A stretch of DNA of 64,000 nt. It comes from Mycolicibacterium austroafricanum. Its GTDB lineage: Bacteria > Actinomycetota > Actinomycetes > Mycobacteriales > Mycobacteriaceae. A model generated the notes under the pieces. It saw only the letters and a program-made list of their open reading frames with translations. It ran no database searches and was not told where the DNA came from. The first letter of the stretch is position 1. Each line of letters starts with the position of its first letter. Shown here piece after piece: positions 54,598-63,698 of this stretch. Both the position numbers and the translations under genes were made by a program. The DNA lies in the NCBI RefSeq assembly GCF_000612725.1, contig NZ_HG964453.1, positions 83,010 through 147,009 on the forward strand, in the 5' to 3' direction.

Positions 54598-56816
54598 CCA
54601 TCGGTCTGACACCCGAGCAGCAGCAGCTGGCCGCCGCGGTCGCACAGTTCGCGGCTCGGCACGCGCCGATCGACAAGACGCGCGGGTCGTTCGACGCGCT
54701 GGCCGCGGGAGAGCTTCCACTGTGGTGGGACCAGTTCGTCGCCAACGGTTTCCACGCCGTGCACCTGCCAGAGGAGGTCGGGGGTCAGGGCGGCACGCTG
54801 ACCGACACCGCCTGCATGCTGGAGGCGGCAACGACGGCGCTGCTGCCCGGTCCCGTGCAGTCGACGGTGACCGCAGGCGCGGTCGCGCTTTTGGCCGACG
54901 ACACCGAGGCGAGGAACACCCTGCTCGTCGCCCTCGCCGGCGGAGCCTCTGCGGCGGTGATCTTCGCCGAGGACAACGACTTCCGTGCGGTGCCGGTCGC
55001 AGGCGGCTGGGAGGTCAGCGGCGCATCGGTTCCGACCCTCGGCGCCCGTTCGGCCCACACGATGCTGGCCGCGGCCGATGCCGGTGAGCGGACGCTGTGG
55101 TTCGTCATCGACCCGCAGGGGCCGGGGATCGACGTCGTCGGACGCCGCGGGACGGACAAGACCGTCGACGTCGGCGCGGTGCGGCTGGACGGTTACCGCT
55201 GCACCGACAGTGCGGTGCTCACCGGCATCGATGACGCTCGCGCCCGATGCGTCGCGATCGCGCTCGCCGCCGGCGCCGCATCCGGGGTCATCCGCTGGTG
55301 CGTGCACGCCGTCACCGAGCACCTGCGGACCCGGGAGCAGTTCGGCAAGCCGATCGGTGCGTTCCAGGCTCTGCAACATCAGGCGGCGATGCTTCTGGTC
55401 AACAGCGAACTGGCCACCTCGGCGGCATGGGATGCGGTCCGCTCGGCGTCGGAGGAGCGGACGCAGAACCAGATCGCGGCGTGGGGCGCAGCGCTGATGG
55501 CGATATCGCCGGCTCCCGATCTGGTACTCGACACCCTCGCGATGTTCGGTGCGATCGGCTACACCTGGGAGCACGACCTCCACCTGTACTGGCGCAGGGC
55601 CACCAGTCTGGCCGCATCGATCGGGCCGGCAGGCCGCTACGCGGAGTCGCTCGGCGATCTCAGCCGAACGCAGAACCGGGACGTCTCCCTCAAGCTCGGC
55701 GACCTCGACGCCGACTTCCGCCGTAGTGTGGCAACGGTTCTCGATGAGGCGAGCACGTTGCGTAACGACCGACCGGGACGCCAGGGTGATTACGAGAACC
55801 TGGCCACCGGTCCCCAGCGGACGCTGATCGCCGAAGCCGGCCTGATCGCGCCGCACTGGCCCAGGCCGTGGGAGGTGGACGCGACCCAACTACAACAGCT
55901 GATCATCGACGAGGAGTTCGCCAAACGGCCCGGCCTGGTCAGGCCGTCGCTGGGGATCTCCGAGTGGATCCTGCCGACGCTGATCAGCTCGGCACCCGAA
56001 CACATCCAGCAGCGGTTCATCCCCGCAACACAGCGCGGAGAACTCGGCTGGTGCCAACTCTTCAGCGAGCCGGGCGCCGGCTCGGACCTGGCATCGCTGA
56101 CGACACGCGCCACGAAGGTCGACGGCGGCTGGCGGATCGACGGTCACAAGATCTGGACCTCGTCCGCGCACACCGCCGACTACGGGGCGCTGCTGGCCCG
56201 CACCGATCCCGACGCGGCCAAGCACCGGGGCATCGGCTACTTCATCGTCGACATGCGCTCCGAGGGCATTGAGCTGCAACCGATCCGGCAGGCGACCGGC
56301 GAGTCACACTTCAACGAGGTGTTCCTGACCGACGTGTTCGTTCCCGACGAACTGCTGTTGGGTGGACCCACCGACGGATGGAACCTGGCCATCGCGACGA
56401 TGGCCCAGGAGCGGGTGGCGATCAGCGGCTACGTCAACTTCGACAGGGCCAGCATCCTGCGTGGGCTCGCCGCCGCCGACCGGCCCGACCGCAGCCGGGT
56501 GCTTGCGGCGCTCGGCGAGGCCGACGCGTATGCCAACGCGATCAAGGTGCTCGCCGTGCGTGAGGTGATGCGGCTGCTCGACGGGCAGGCCGCCGGACCG
56601 GCGTCGAGCATCGCCAAGGTCGCCATGAACGTGATGCTGCGCCGCACCTTCAAAGCCACACTGGAGCTCACGGCACCGGCGGCGCTCGTCGAGGATTCCG
56701 ACCCGGCGATCGTCGAGCCCTACTTCCACCTGCCCGCCGAACTGATCGGCGGTGGCACCCGGGAGATACAGCTCAACATCATCGCCCAGATGATTCTGGG
56801 ACTACCCCGCGCCTGA
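54594..56816 (+). CDS. fused beta-alpha acyl-CoA dehydrogenase (FadE34-like)
   Basis: This 740-aa protein contains two acyl-CoA dehydrogenase units. Residues about 1-370 form a beta-like half ending MFGAIGYTWEHDLHLYWRRA. Residues about 375-740 form an alpha-like half with LFSEPGAGSDLASLTTRA, WRIDGHKIWTSSAH, the probable base in TMAQERVAI, and GGGTREIQLNIIAQMILGLP. The order copies the separate gene pair at 12031-13125 and 10836-12029. M. tuberculosis FadE34 is a comparable fused enzyme in cholesterol side-chain catabolism. Its start overlaps the SDR stop. It should dehydrogenate a CoA ester before the aldolase-type step. Confidence 0.9.
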   Translation: MTIGLTPEQQQLAAAVAQFAARHAPIDKTRGSFDALAAGELPLWWDQFVANGFHAVHLPEEVGGQGGTLTDTACMLEAATTALLPGPVQSTVTAGAVALLADDTEARNTLLVALAGGASAAVIFAEDNDFRAVPVAGGWEVSGASVPTLGARSAHTMLAAADAGERTLWFVIDPQGPGIDVVGRRGTDKTVDVGAVRLDGYRCTDSAVLTGIDDARARCVAIALAAGAASGVIRWCVHAVTEHLRTREQFGKPIGAFQALQHQAAMLLVNSELATSAAWDAVRSASEERTQNQIAAWGAALMAISPAPDLVLDTLAMFGAIGYTWEHDLHLYWRRATSLAASIGPAGRYAESLGDLSRTQNRDVSLKLGDLDADFRRSVATVLDEASTLRNDRPGRQGDYENLATGPQRTLIAEAGLIAPHWPRPWEVDATQLQQLIIDEEFAKRPGLVRPSLGISEWILPTLISSAPEHIQQRFIPATQRGELGWCQLFSEPGAGSDLASLTTRATKVDGGWRIDGHKIWTSSAHTADYGALLARTDPDAAKHRGIGYFIVDMRSEGIELQPIRQATGESHFNEVFLTDVFVPDELLLGGPTDGWNLAIATMAQERVAISGYVNFDRASILRGLAAADRPDRSRVLAALGEADAYANAIKVLAVREVMRLLDGQAAGPASSIAKVAMNVMLRRTFKATLELTAPAALVEDSDPAIVEPYFHLPAELIGGGTREIQLNIIAQMILGLPRA

Positions 56817-56851
56817 GCGGGTGTCGGACAGCGACGGGACAGGAGACACAC

Positions 56852-58060
56852 ATGGGTCTGCGCGGGGAAGCCGCGATCGTCGGCTACGTGGAGCTGCCCC
56901 CGGAACGGCTCAACAAGGCCACCCCGGCCCCGTTCACACTGGAACAGTGGGCGGAGCTCGGCGCCGCCGCACTCGACGACGCCGGACTGTCGGGGGAACT
57001 CGTGGACGGGATCGTCACCACCCACCTGAGCGAGTCGGAGATCTTCGTTCCCTCGACGGTGACCGAATACCTCGGTGTCCGTGCGAATTTCGCCGAGATG
57101 GTCGATCTCGGCGGGGCCAGCGCGGTGGGGATGGTGTGGCGCGCCGCCGCCGCGATCGAGCTGGGCATCTGCGACGTGGTGCTCTGCGCGATCCCGGCGC
57201 GTTACCTCACTCCCACCTCGCCGAAGAAGCCGAAACCGCTCGTCGACGCGGTGTTCTTCGGGGCGTCGAGCAACCAGTTCGGTTCTCCGCAGGCCGAATT
57301 CGAGATCCCTTATGGGAATCTCGGCCAGAACGGCCCGTACGGTCAGGTCGCGCAGCGCTATGCCTCGGTGTACGGCTACGACGAGCGCGCGATGGCCAAG
57401 ATCGTGGTGGACCAGCGCTTCAACGCCAACCACACCGAGGGCGCGGTGTGGAAGGACAAACCGCTGACCATCGAGGACGTGCTGGCCAGCCCCGTCATCG
57501 CCGATCCGTTGCACATGCTCGAGATCGTGATGCCGTGCCTCGGCGGTGCCGCGGTGGTGGTGGCCGGCGCCGAGGTCGCCGCCCGCGCCAGGAACCGGCC
57601 GGTGTGGATCAAGGGGTTCGGGGAGCAGGTGCCCTACAAGACGCCGACCTACGCCGAGGATCTGCTGCAGACGCCGATCGCGCGAGCCGCCGACACCGCG
57701 TTCACGATGTCGGGGCTTACCCGTGACCAGATGGACATGGTGTCGATCTACGACTGCTACACGATCACCGTGCTGCTGAGTCTGGAGGACGCGGGGTTCT
57801 GCGAGAAGGGCAAGGGCATGGAATTCGTGTCACAGCACGACTTGACCTTCCGCGGCGACTTCCCGCTCAACACCGCGGGCGGTCAGCTCGGCTTCGGGCA
57901 GGCGGGGAACGCGGGCGGCATGCATCACGTGTGTGACGCGACCCGCCAGATCATGGGACGCGCCGGTGAAGCGCAGGTCGGCAATTGCAACCGTGCGTTC
58001 GTGTCCGGCAACGGCGGCATCCTGTCCGAGCAGACCACCCTCGTGTTGGAAGGGGACTGA
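56852..58060 (+). CDS. thiolase-fold lipid-transfer-type protein, probable retro-aldolase subunit
   Basis: This 402-aa protein is of the same type as the one at 13342-14511: GEAAIVGYVELPPER, MVSIYDCYTITVLLSLEDAG, and FVSGNGGILSEQTTLV. The thiolase nucleophile position reads VDLGGASAVGM with no Cys. It is followed 2 nt later by a DUF35 gene. As with Ltp2 and ChsH2, the pair may form a retro-aldolase that cuts a beta-hydroxy CoA ester. It comes after an acyl-CoA dehydrogenase gene in the operon, which fits that step order. The ATG has ACAGGAGA upstream. Confidence 0.86.
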   Translation: MGLRGEAAIVGYVELPPERLNKATPAPFTLEQWAELGAAALDDAGLSGELVDGIVTTHLSESEIFVPSTVTEYLGVRANFAEMVDLGGASAVGMVWRAAAAIELGICDVVLCAIPARYLTPTSPKKPKPLVDAVFFGASSNQFGSPQAEFEIPYGNLGQNGPYGQVAQRYASVYGYDERAMAKIVVDQRFNANHTEGAVWKDKPLTIEDVLASPVIADPLHMLEIVMPCLGGAAVVVAGAEVAARARNRPVWIKGFGEQVPYKTPTYAEDLLQTPIARAADTAFTMSGLTRDQMDMVSIYDCYTITVLLSLEDAGFCEKGKGMEFVSQHDLTFRGDFPLNTAGGQLGFGQAGNAGGMHHVCDATRQIMGRAGEAQVGNCNRAFVSGNGGILSEQTTLVLEGD

Positions 58061-58062
58061 CG

Positions 58063-58485
58063 ATGAGCACACCGACCTTCGAACGGCCGATGCCGGTCAA
58101 GACCCCCACCACGGCTCCCTTCTGGGATGCGCTCGCCGAGCACCGGGTGATGATCCAGTATTCGCCGTCGTCGCAGTCCTACGTGTTCTATCCCCGGGTG
58201 CGAGCCCCCAGGACGCTCGCGAACGACCTGGAGTGGCGCGAGATCTCGGGGATGGGGACGGTGTACTCGTTCACCGTGGCGCGCCGCCCCGTCGGCCCAC
58301 ACTTCGCCGACGCCGTGCCCCAGCTTCTCGCGATCGTGGAGTGGGACGAGGGGCCGCGGTTCTCCACCGAACTGGTCAACGTCGCACCCGACGACGTCGA
58401 GATCGGTATGCGGGTCAAGCCGGTGTTCTGCGACTACCCCGAGCACGACGTGACGATGCTGCGCTACGAGCCGGCTGACCGCTGA
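58063..58485 (+). CDS. DUF35 OB-fold protein, partner of the thiolase-like protein
   Basis: This 140-aa protein has the DUF35 layout: the N-terminal helix PFWDALAEHRVMIQYSPSSQ, then YVFYPRVRAP, then the OB-fold GMGTVYSFTVARRPV and LLAIVEWDEG. The zinc-ribbon CxxC pairs are replaced (QYSPSSQ), as in the other DUF35 protein here. GGAAGGGG precedes the ATG. It is packed directly against the thiolase-like gene and should act with it. Sequence differences between the two DUF35 proteins are large, so they are not recent duplicates. Confidence 0.84.
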   Translation: MSTPTFERPMPVKTPTTAPFWDALAEHRVMIQYSPSSQSYVFYPRVRAPRTLANDLEWREISGMGTVYSFTVARRPVGPHFADAVPQLLAIVEWDEGPRFSTELVNVAPDDVEIGMRVKPVFCDYPEHDVTMLRYEPADR

Positions 58486-58574
58486 CACGAGGCCTTGGGT
58501 CCCGCCGCGCAGTGTCGTCCACCCGAAGGGAGATGTCCGATGACCGACCGACGAGCGCTGGCGCGAGGAGAATG

Positions 58575-58976
58575 ATGACCAGAGACGACCGTCAGGAGAT
58601 CAGCGACGTCCTGGTGCGGTATGCGACGGGCATCGACACGCGCGACTGGCCCCTGTTCCGAACGGTGTTCACCGACGACTGCGAGCTCGACTACGGCGAG
58701 ATCGGCACGTGGCGCGGTGTGGACGCCGTCGTGGAGTTCATGACGGCCACCCACGAGATGGCGGGCTACACGCTGCACCGGATCACCAACCAGGCCGCCA
58801 CGGTGGACGGCGATACCGCCACGGCGCGCGCCTACATCGACGCGCTGATCATGGCGCAGGACAACACCTCTGGTGTCAGCGCCGTGGGTTTCTACGACGA
58901 CGAGCTGGTGCGCACGGACACCGGCTGGCGGATCCGGCGTCGCACGTTCACGCCGGTCCTGATGCGGACGATCTAG
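58575..58976 (+). CDS. SnoaL_4 / NTF2-fold protein (dehydratase- or isomerase-like)
   Basis: This 133-aa protein has the SnoaL_4 pattern [20 protein letters not shown] and [37 protein letters not shown] and [14 protein letters not shown] close the sheet. Relatives include scytalone dehydratase and the bile-acid 7-alpha-dehydratase BaiE. A hydratase or dehydratase role beside the dehydrogenase and aldolase genes is plausible. ATG 58575 has GAGGAG 4-5 nt upstream; ATG 58572 and 58533 are alternatives. Its stop overlaps that of the convergent transporter gene. Confidence 0.8.
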   Translation: MTRDDRQEISDVLVRYATGIDTRDWPLFRTVFTDDCELDYGEIGTWRGVDAVVEFMTATHEMAGYTLHRITNQAATVDGDTATARAYIDALIMAQDNTSGVSAVGFYDDELVRTDTGWRIRRRTFTPVLMRTI

Positions 58977-60280
58977 TCCGACACCAGCTTCCGCAGCGGC
59001 TGGCGCGCCGTCTCGCGCATGGTCAACACCGTCAGGAAGGTGACCACCGCCGCCGCGATCACGTAGAACGCCGGCGCGATGTCATTGCCGGTCCGCGACA
59101 CCAGCCATGTCGCGACGTACGGTGCGGTGCCGCCGAAGATCGCCACCGACACGTTGTATCCGATCGAGTAACCGCTGGACCTCACCCTGGTCGCAAACAG
59201 TTCGGCGCCGGCGGCAAGTGAGGCGCAGACGAACACGGCCTCGATGGCGGCCAGCGCCGCGTGCGCAGCGATGGCCGCCGCCAACGAACCGGTGTTCAGC
59301 AACAGGAACAGCGGGTAGGCGAACACCGCGAACCCGATCGACCCGGCCAGCAGCAGCGGCTTACGGCCGACACGGTCCGACAGTGCTCCCAGCGGGGGAA
59401 TCAACACGATGCCCACCAGGCTCGCGACGGTGATGGAGTAGAACGCGTCGATCTTGCTGAACTCCAGCGTCCTGGTGAAATAGCTTGGCAGAAACGTGTA
59501 TACGACGTAGAAGCCGACGTTGTGGACCACGACGAGGCCGATGATCTGCAGGATGGGACGCCACGACGTCGTGACGGCCTCCTTCAGTGGCGAGGTCGAC
59601 ACCTCCCCGGACTCGCGCAGCGCCTCGAACTCGGGGGTGTCGCCGAGTCGCAGACGGATGTAGAGCCCCACCGCGCCAAGGGCCCCGGCGATCAGGAACG
59701 GGATCCGCCATCCGAAGCTGTTCATCGCGGACTCGGAGAGCGTCGCCTCCAGTGCGGTCACCGTCACCGAACCCAGCAGAAAGCCCACCACGACCGACCA
59801 GACCAGGAACGAGACGACGAAACCGCGGTGTCTGTCGGGCGCATACTCGGCCAGAAAGCATGCCCCGCTGCCGTATTCGCCACCGGCGGAAAACCCCTGC
59901 AGGCAGCGCAGCAGCAGGAGCAGGATGGGGGCAAGCACGCCGATCGAGTCATAGCCGGGAACGAGGCCGATCGCCAGGGTCGACGCCGACATCAGCAGGA
60001 TCACCAGGGCCAGCACCCGTTGCCGCCCGATCCGGTCGCCGAGCGGTCCGAAGAAGAATCCGCCCAGCGGACGCATGAAGAAGGCCGCGGCGAAGATCGC
60101 GAACGTGTTCAGCAGCGCCGCGGTCTCGTCGCCGGGCGGGAAGAACTTCTCGGCGATGTAGGTGGCGAGGAATCCGTAGATCGCGAAGTCGAACCACTCC
60201 ACGGCGTTGCCGATCGCCGCGCCGCGCACCGCCCTGCTGACGGCCCCCGGTGCGGCAGGCCGGGTCTCCTTGACGGTCAT
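58973..60280 (-). CDS. MHS-family MFS transporter (ProP/ShiA-like)
   Basis: This 435-aa protein has twelve membrane helices. The metabolite:H+ symporter signatures are [20 protein letters not shown] near the N-terminus, [20 protein letters not shown] in the first cytoplasmic loop, and [37 protein letters not shown] marks the second half. AGGAGGA precedes the ATG. The family imports organic acids, betaines and related compounds. It lies convergent to the catabolic operon and may bring in its substrate or a related acid. Confidence 0.9.
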   Translation of the reverse strand: MTVKETRPAAPGAVSRAVRGAAIGNAVEWFDFAIYGFLATYIAEKFFPPGDETAALLNTFAIFAAAFFMRPLGGFFFGPLGDRIGRQRVLALVILLMSASTLAIGLVPGYDSIGVLAPILLLLLRCLQGFSAGGEYGSGACFLAEYAPDRHRGFVVSFLVWSVVVGFLLGSVTVTALEATLSESAMNSFGWRIPFLIAGALGAVGLYIRLRLGDTPEFEALRESGEVSTSPLKEAVTTSWRPILQIIGLVVVHNVGFYVVYTFLPSYFTRTLEFSKIDAFYSITVASLVGIVLIPPLGALSDRVGRKPLLLAGSIGFAVFAYPLFLLLNTGSLAAAIAAHAALAAIEAVFVCASLAAGAELFATRVRSSGYSIGYNVSVAIFGGTAPYVATWLVSRTGNDIAPAFYVIAAAVVTFLTVLTMRETARQPLRKLVSD

Positions 60281-60335
60281 GGGCGTCCTCCTGGCGGGTC
60301 GAAGATACGCCTGCATTCCCGCTCGAGTCGGACAG

Positions 60336-61802
60336 TTAACTTCCGGACGGTGTGTACAGGTCGGTGGATTCCGAGCGTCCCCGCAGCCTGGCCTCGCCGT
60401 GGGCAGCCCAGAGCCGCTGCTCGGCGCCGCTCGCCTGGGACAACACCGTCCCCGAACACAGGGTCCGGCCGTCGAACTCCTTGGCGCGGTCGGCCAGGCG
60501 GGCGGCCTCGTTGACGGCGTCACCGACCACGGTGTACTCGTAGCGGTTCCTGGCGCCGATGTTGCCGGCGAACACCGGCCCGGCGGAGACGCCGATCCCG
60601 AAATCGACCGGCAGCTTGTGTAATTGCCGCGCCAGGATTCGAGCGGTCGACAGTGCCGCCGAGGCCGGGTCGTCGATCCGAAGCGGTGCGCCGAACACCG
60701 CCAGGGCCGCGTCGCCCTGGAACTTGTTGACCAGCCCGTGTGACTCGTCGACGGCGGCGACCACGATCTCGAAGAAGTCGTTGAGTACCTCCGCCACCTC
60801 GTGGGGTTCACGCTCGTTGGCCAACTGTGTCGAGCCGACCAGGTCGATGAACAGGATCGCGACGTCGCGCTCGTCGCCGGTGGACGCGTCGTTCTGCGCC
60901 GTGGCCTGCTCGAAGGCGCGGCGCGCGACTTCCTCACCGACATGGCGGCCGAACAGGTCGCGGAGCCGATCGCGCTCCCGCAGGCCGGCCACCATCCGGT
61001 TGAAGCCGCTCTGCAGTCGCCCGATCTCGGACCATTCGTAGACGTCGATTGTGCGGTCGAGCTTCCCCTTCTCGACGTCGGCCATCGCGTCGGCCACCTC
61101 GTCGAGCGGATCGGAGATCGACATCGACACCAGCAGCATCGAGCGCAGCCCGAGGACCACGGCGACCAGTGCCAGCACCACGAGGGCGAGCTCGATCGGG
61201 GACGATTCGTCGAGCAACCAGTTCCGCGACCGCAGGATCAGCAGCACGGCGATCGCCGAACCGGGCAGGGCGGTGCACACCACCCACGTGAGCACCAGTC
61301 GGACCCGCACCCCGGGCGAGCCCGGAGGTGCGGCGTCGGCGGGTACCCCGGCGAGCAACGGCCGGACTGTCCGCAGGGTGAACAGGTACCCGGTGCTGAC
61401 GGTGGCGATCGCGCCGAACAGCAACGCCGTGGTGAGCACCACGAACACCGTGGCCGGGGCGTGCAGGTTGAGTGGAACCAGGATCGCCGCCGTCAACAGC
61501 CACGGCGCGAGGGTGATGGCGGCCTGGCGGCGCATCGTCTTCGCCGTCGTCCGGATTTCGGCGGGGGTGGGCGGTCTGCCGGAGTCCAACCAACGCAGCG
61601 ACGGTCGGACGATCAGCACGGCGCCGAGCGCCACCGTGGCCGTGCCCACCAGGCCGACCACCGTCAGCGTGATCACGTTGCCGACGGTGACCACGCTGCG
61701 GCCGGCGAGCGACACCACGATGGCGACGACCTCGGCGAGCGTCAGCACATACGCCGACGTGAGACCCGCGGCGTACCTGATGAGCAGGCGGCGTGGCCTC
61801 AC
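60336..61802 (-). CDS. membrane class III adenylate cyclase with HAMP domain
   Basis: This 488-aa paralogue of the cyclase at 14924-16534 has about six N-terminal helices. A HAMP segment with the shared [16 protein letters not shown] follows, then a cyclase domain keeping [27 protein letters not shown] and [16 protein letters not shown]. All catalytic residues appear present. The membrane part is quite different from the first cyclase, so the input signal should differ. The GTG at 61802 is the best start I can see, without a good ribosome site. Its setting inside a catabolic region suggests cAMP made in response to lipid metabolism. Confidence 0.9.
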   Translation of the reverse strand: MRPRRLLIRYAAGLTSAYVLTLAEVVAIVVSLAGRSVVTVGNVITLTVVGLVGTATVALGAVLIVRPSLRWLDSGRPPTPAEIRTTAKTMRRQAAITLAPWLLTAAILVPLNLHAPATVFVVLTTALLFGAIATVSTGYLFTLRTVRPLLAGVPADAAPPGSPGVRVRLVLTWVVCTALPGSAIAVLLILRSRNWLLDESSPIELALVVLALVAVVLGLRSMLLVSMSISDPLDEVADAMADVEKGKLDRTIDVYEWSEIGRLQSGFNRMVAGLRERDRLRDLFGRHVGEEVARRAFEQATAQNDASTGDERDVAILFIDLVGSTQLANEREPHEVAEVLNDFFEIVVAAVDESHGLVNKFQGDAALAVFGAPLRIDDPASAALSTARILARQLHKLPVDFGIGVSAGPVFAGNIGARNRYEYTVVGDAVNEAARLADRAKEFDGRTLCSGTVLSQASGAEQRLWAAHGEARLRGRSESTDLYTPSGS

Positions 61803-61846
61803 ACGGCCGAAGGTATCAGTCGCGTGCCGGGAGCGACTCGGGCATC

Positions 61847-62149
61847 TCAGTCGCTGGCGGGCAGCGGCTTGGCCTCCTTGAGCGCCAACGGGGTGGAGCC
61901 GATGCTCAGCGTGCCCTTGCCCGCCTTGGTGACGAGTACCTCGGCGCCGCCGTCGTCGACGTAGCGCTTGCCCATCAGGGTGCCGTCGGCCAGTGCGTCG
62001 TCCAGCGACAGACTCTCGTCGACGGCCTCGCCGATCGGGACCATGGGTGCCCCGCCGGCGCGCAGGTCGTCGAGGCTGTCGGCGCTTCGGACCACGATCA
62101 CCTGGGTGTCGCAGACCTGGCTCTGCAGGCGGGTTCCGTTCTTGATCAT
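61847..62149 (-). CDS. conserved hypothetical protein
   Basis: This 100-aa protein starts MIKNGTRLQSQVCDTQVIVV and ends KGTLSIGSTPLALKEAKPLP. Its pattern suggests a small beta-rich domain (AEVLVTKAGKGTLSIG). AAGGAGC precedes the ATG. It lies between the acyl-CoA synthetase and cyclase genes and reads with them. I recall similar small proteins next to acyl-CoA synthetase genes in actinobacteria, but no function is known to me. Confidence 0.72.
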   Translation of the reverse strand: MIKNGTRLQSQVCDTQVIVVRSADSLDDLRAGGAPMVPIGEAVDESLSLDDALADGTLMGKRYVDDGGAEVLVTKAGKGTLSIGSTPLALKEAKPLPASD

Positions 62150-62169
62150 GCAGGGGCTCCTTACGTCGC

Positions 62170-62184
62170 GCCGGCTGAGCCGGC
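62170..62184 (-). terminator. short GCCGGC hairpin after the acyl-CoA synthetase gene
   Basis: GCCGGC-TCA-GCCGGC (read on the - strand) lies 5 nt after the TAA at 62192-62190. It has no T-run and sits between two genes of the same direction, so it may only reduce read-through. The same motif follows the amidohydrolase gene at 50581-50594. Confidence 0.4.
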
Positions 62185-62189
62185 AATCG

Positions 62190-63698
62190 TTAAACAGCCG
62201 GCTGTGCCGGCGATGGGTCCTGGTTCAGTTCGTCGACGAGTTCGCGGCGCAGCACCTTGCCGGTTGCGTTGGTGGGCAGCTCATCCCGGAACACCACCCG
62301 ATCCGGGGTGCGGGAGCCTCGGAGTTGCGAACGGACGTGACTGCGCAGGTCCTCGACGTCGGGTTCGGTCCCCGGCTGCGCGACCACGACGGCGACGATG
62401 ATCTGGCCCCACTCCGGATCGTCGGCGCCCACGACCGCGCAGTCGCGGACGTGCGGATGCTCGACGAGGACATCTTCGATCTCGGCGGGCGCGATGTTCT
62501 CGCCGCCGCGGATGATGGTGTCGTCGGACCGGCCGCCGATGAACAGATAGCCCTCCTCGTCGAGGAACGCCACGTCCTTGGTGGGGAACCAGCCCTGTTC
62601 GTCGAGCACGGATCCGATGTCGGTGTACTTGCCCGACACCTGCTCGCCGCGGACGAACAGCTCACCGGTCTCGCCGGCACCCAGCACGGTGCCGTCGTCG
62701 GCGCGGATCTCGACCTCGATGCCGGGCACCGGCTGGCCCACCGAGCCGAGTCGTCGGATGGCGGCCTCGTCGGAGGCGGCCAGTGCGGCGCGGTGGTCGT
62801 CAGGCGTGAGGACCGCAATGGTGGAGCTGGTCTCGGTCAGGCCGTATGCGTTGACGAATCCGACCGCGGGAAGCAACGACAGTGCCTTGCGCACCAGCGG
62901 CAGCGGCACCTTGGAGCCGCCGTAGGCGAGTGTCCGCAGAGTCGGCAACGTCGTGCCCCGGGTTTCCAGAACCGACACGATCCGGTCCAGCATGGTGGGC
63001 ACCACGGTCGCCGAGGTGACGCCTTCGCCGGTGACCAGGTCGACCCACCTCCCTGCGTCGAATTGCGTCAGGTACACCATCTTTCGGCCGGCATACAGGT
63101 TCGAGAGCGCGGCGCTGACACCTGCGATGTGGTACGGCGGCACGCAGATCAGTGCCGCGTCATCGGGTTCGGCCGAGGCGAATTCGACCGTCCCCATGAT
63201 GTAGCTGGTCAGGTTGGCGTGGCTGAGTTCGACGGCTTTCGGCTTGGACGTCGTACCTGAGGTGAACAGCACGACGCCGACCGCGTCGGGGTCGGCGAAC
63301 TCGGCCGCGGGTTCGGCTGTGCGCGCAGCGTCGAGGAACTCGGCCGAGCCGATCGTCCGGTAGCCGTCACCGACCGCGTCGCGGTATTCGTCGTCGACAA
63401 CCACCAGAGGGTCGGGCAGGCGGTCGAGCAGGGCCCGCAGGCCGTCGGCCGACAACCGGTAATTCAACGGCGTCACGGGCACCGCCGCGCGTGCGGACGC
63501 GAACAACAGCAGCGGCAGCATCGCACCACCCGCGCCGACGTAGGCGACGTGTCGGGCGCCCGACGCGGCGATGACACCGGCACCGCCATCGGCAAGCGCG
63601 CTCAATTCGGCCGTGGTGAGCCGTAGATCGTCGGAGACCACCGCGGTGCGGTCGGGTCCGGCGTCCTTGGCCATCTCCAGCAGCAGCGAGATGCTCAT
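62190..63698 (-). CDS. acyl-CoA synthetase (AMP-binding, FadD-type)
   Basis: This 502-aa adenylate-forming enzyme has the P-loop VVLFTSGTTSKPKAVELSHA, the motif VNAYGLTETSS, GWFPTKDVAFLDEEGYLFIGGR and the C-terminal catalytic Lys in NATGKVLRRELVDEL. It should activate a carboxylic acid as AMP and then CoA thioester. The length is typical. Its ATG overlaps the stop of the upstream SDR gene (ATGA). Together with the SDR it suggests activation and oxidation of a lipid-like acid; chain length is not evident. Confidence 0.92.
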   Translation of the reverse strand: MSISLLLEMAKDAGPDRTAVVSDDLRLTTAELSALADGGAGVIAASGARHVAYVGAGGAMLPLLLFASARAAVPVTPLNYRLSADGLRALLDRLPDPLVVVDDEYRDAVGDGYRTIGSAEFLDAARTAEPAAEFADPDAVGVVLFTSGTTSKPKAVELSHANLTSYIMGTVEFASAEPDDAALICVPPYHIAGVSAALSNLYAGRKMVYLTQFDAGRWVDLVTGEGVTSATVVPTMLDRIVSVLETRGTTLPTLRTLAYGGSKVPLPLVRKALSLLPAVGFVNAYGLTETSSTIAVLTPDDHRAALAASDEAAIRRLGSVGQPVPGIEVEIRADDGTVLGAGETGELFVRGEQVSGKYTDIGSVLDEQGWFPTKDVAFLDEEGYLFIGGRSDDTIIRGGENIAPAEIEDVLVEHPHVRDCAVVGADDPEWGQIIVAVVVAQPGTEPDVEDLRSHVRSQLRGSRTPDRVVFRDELPTNATGKVLRRELVDELNQDPSPAQPAV

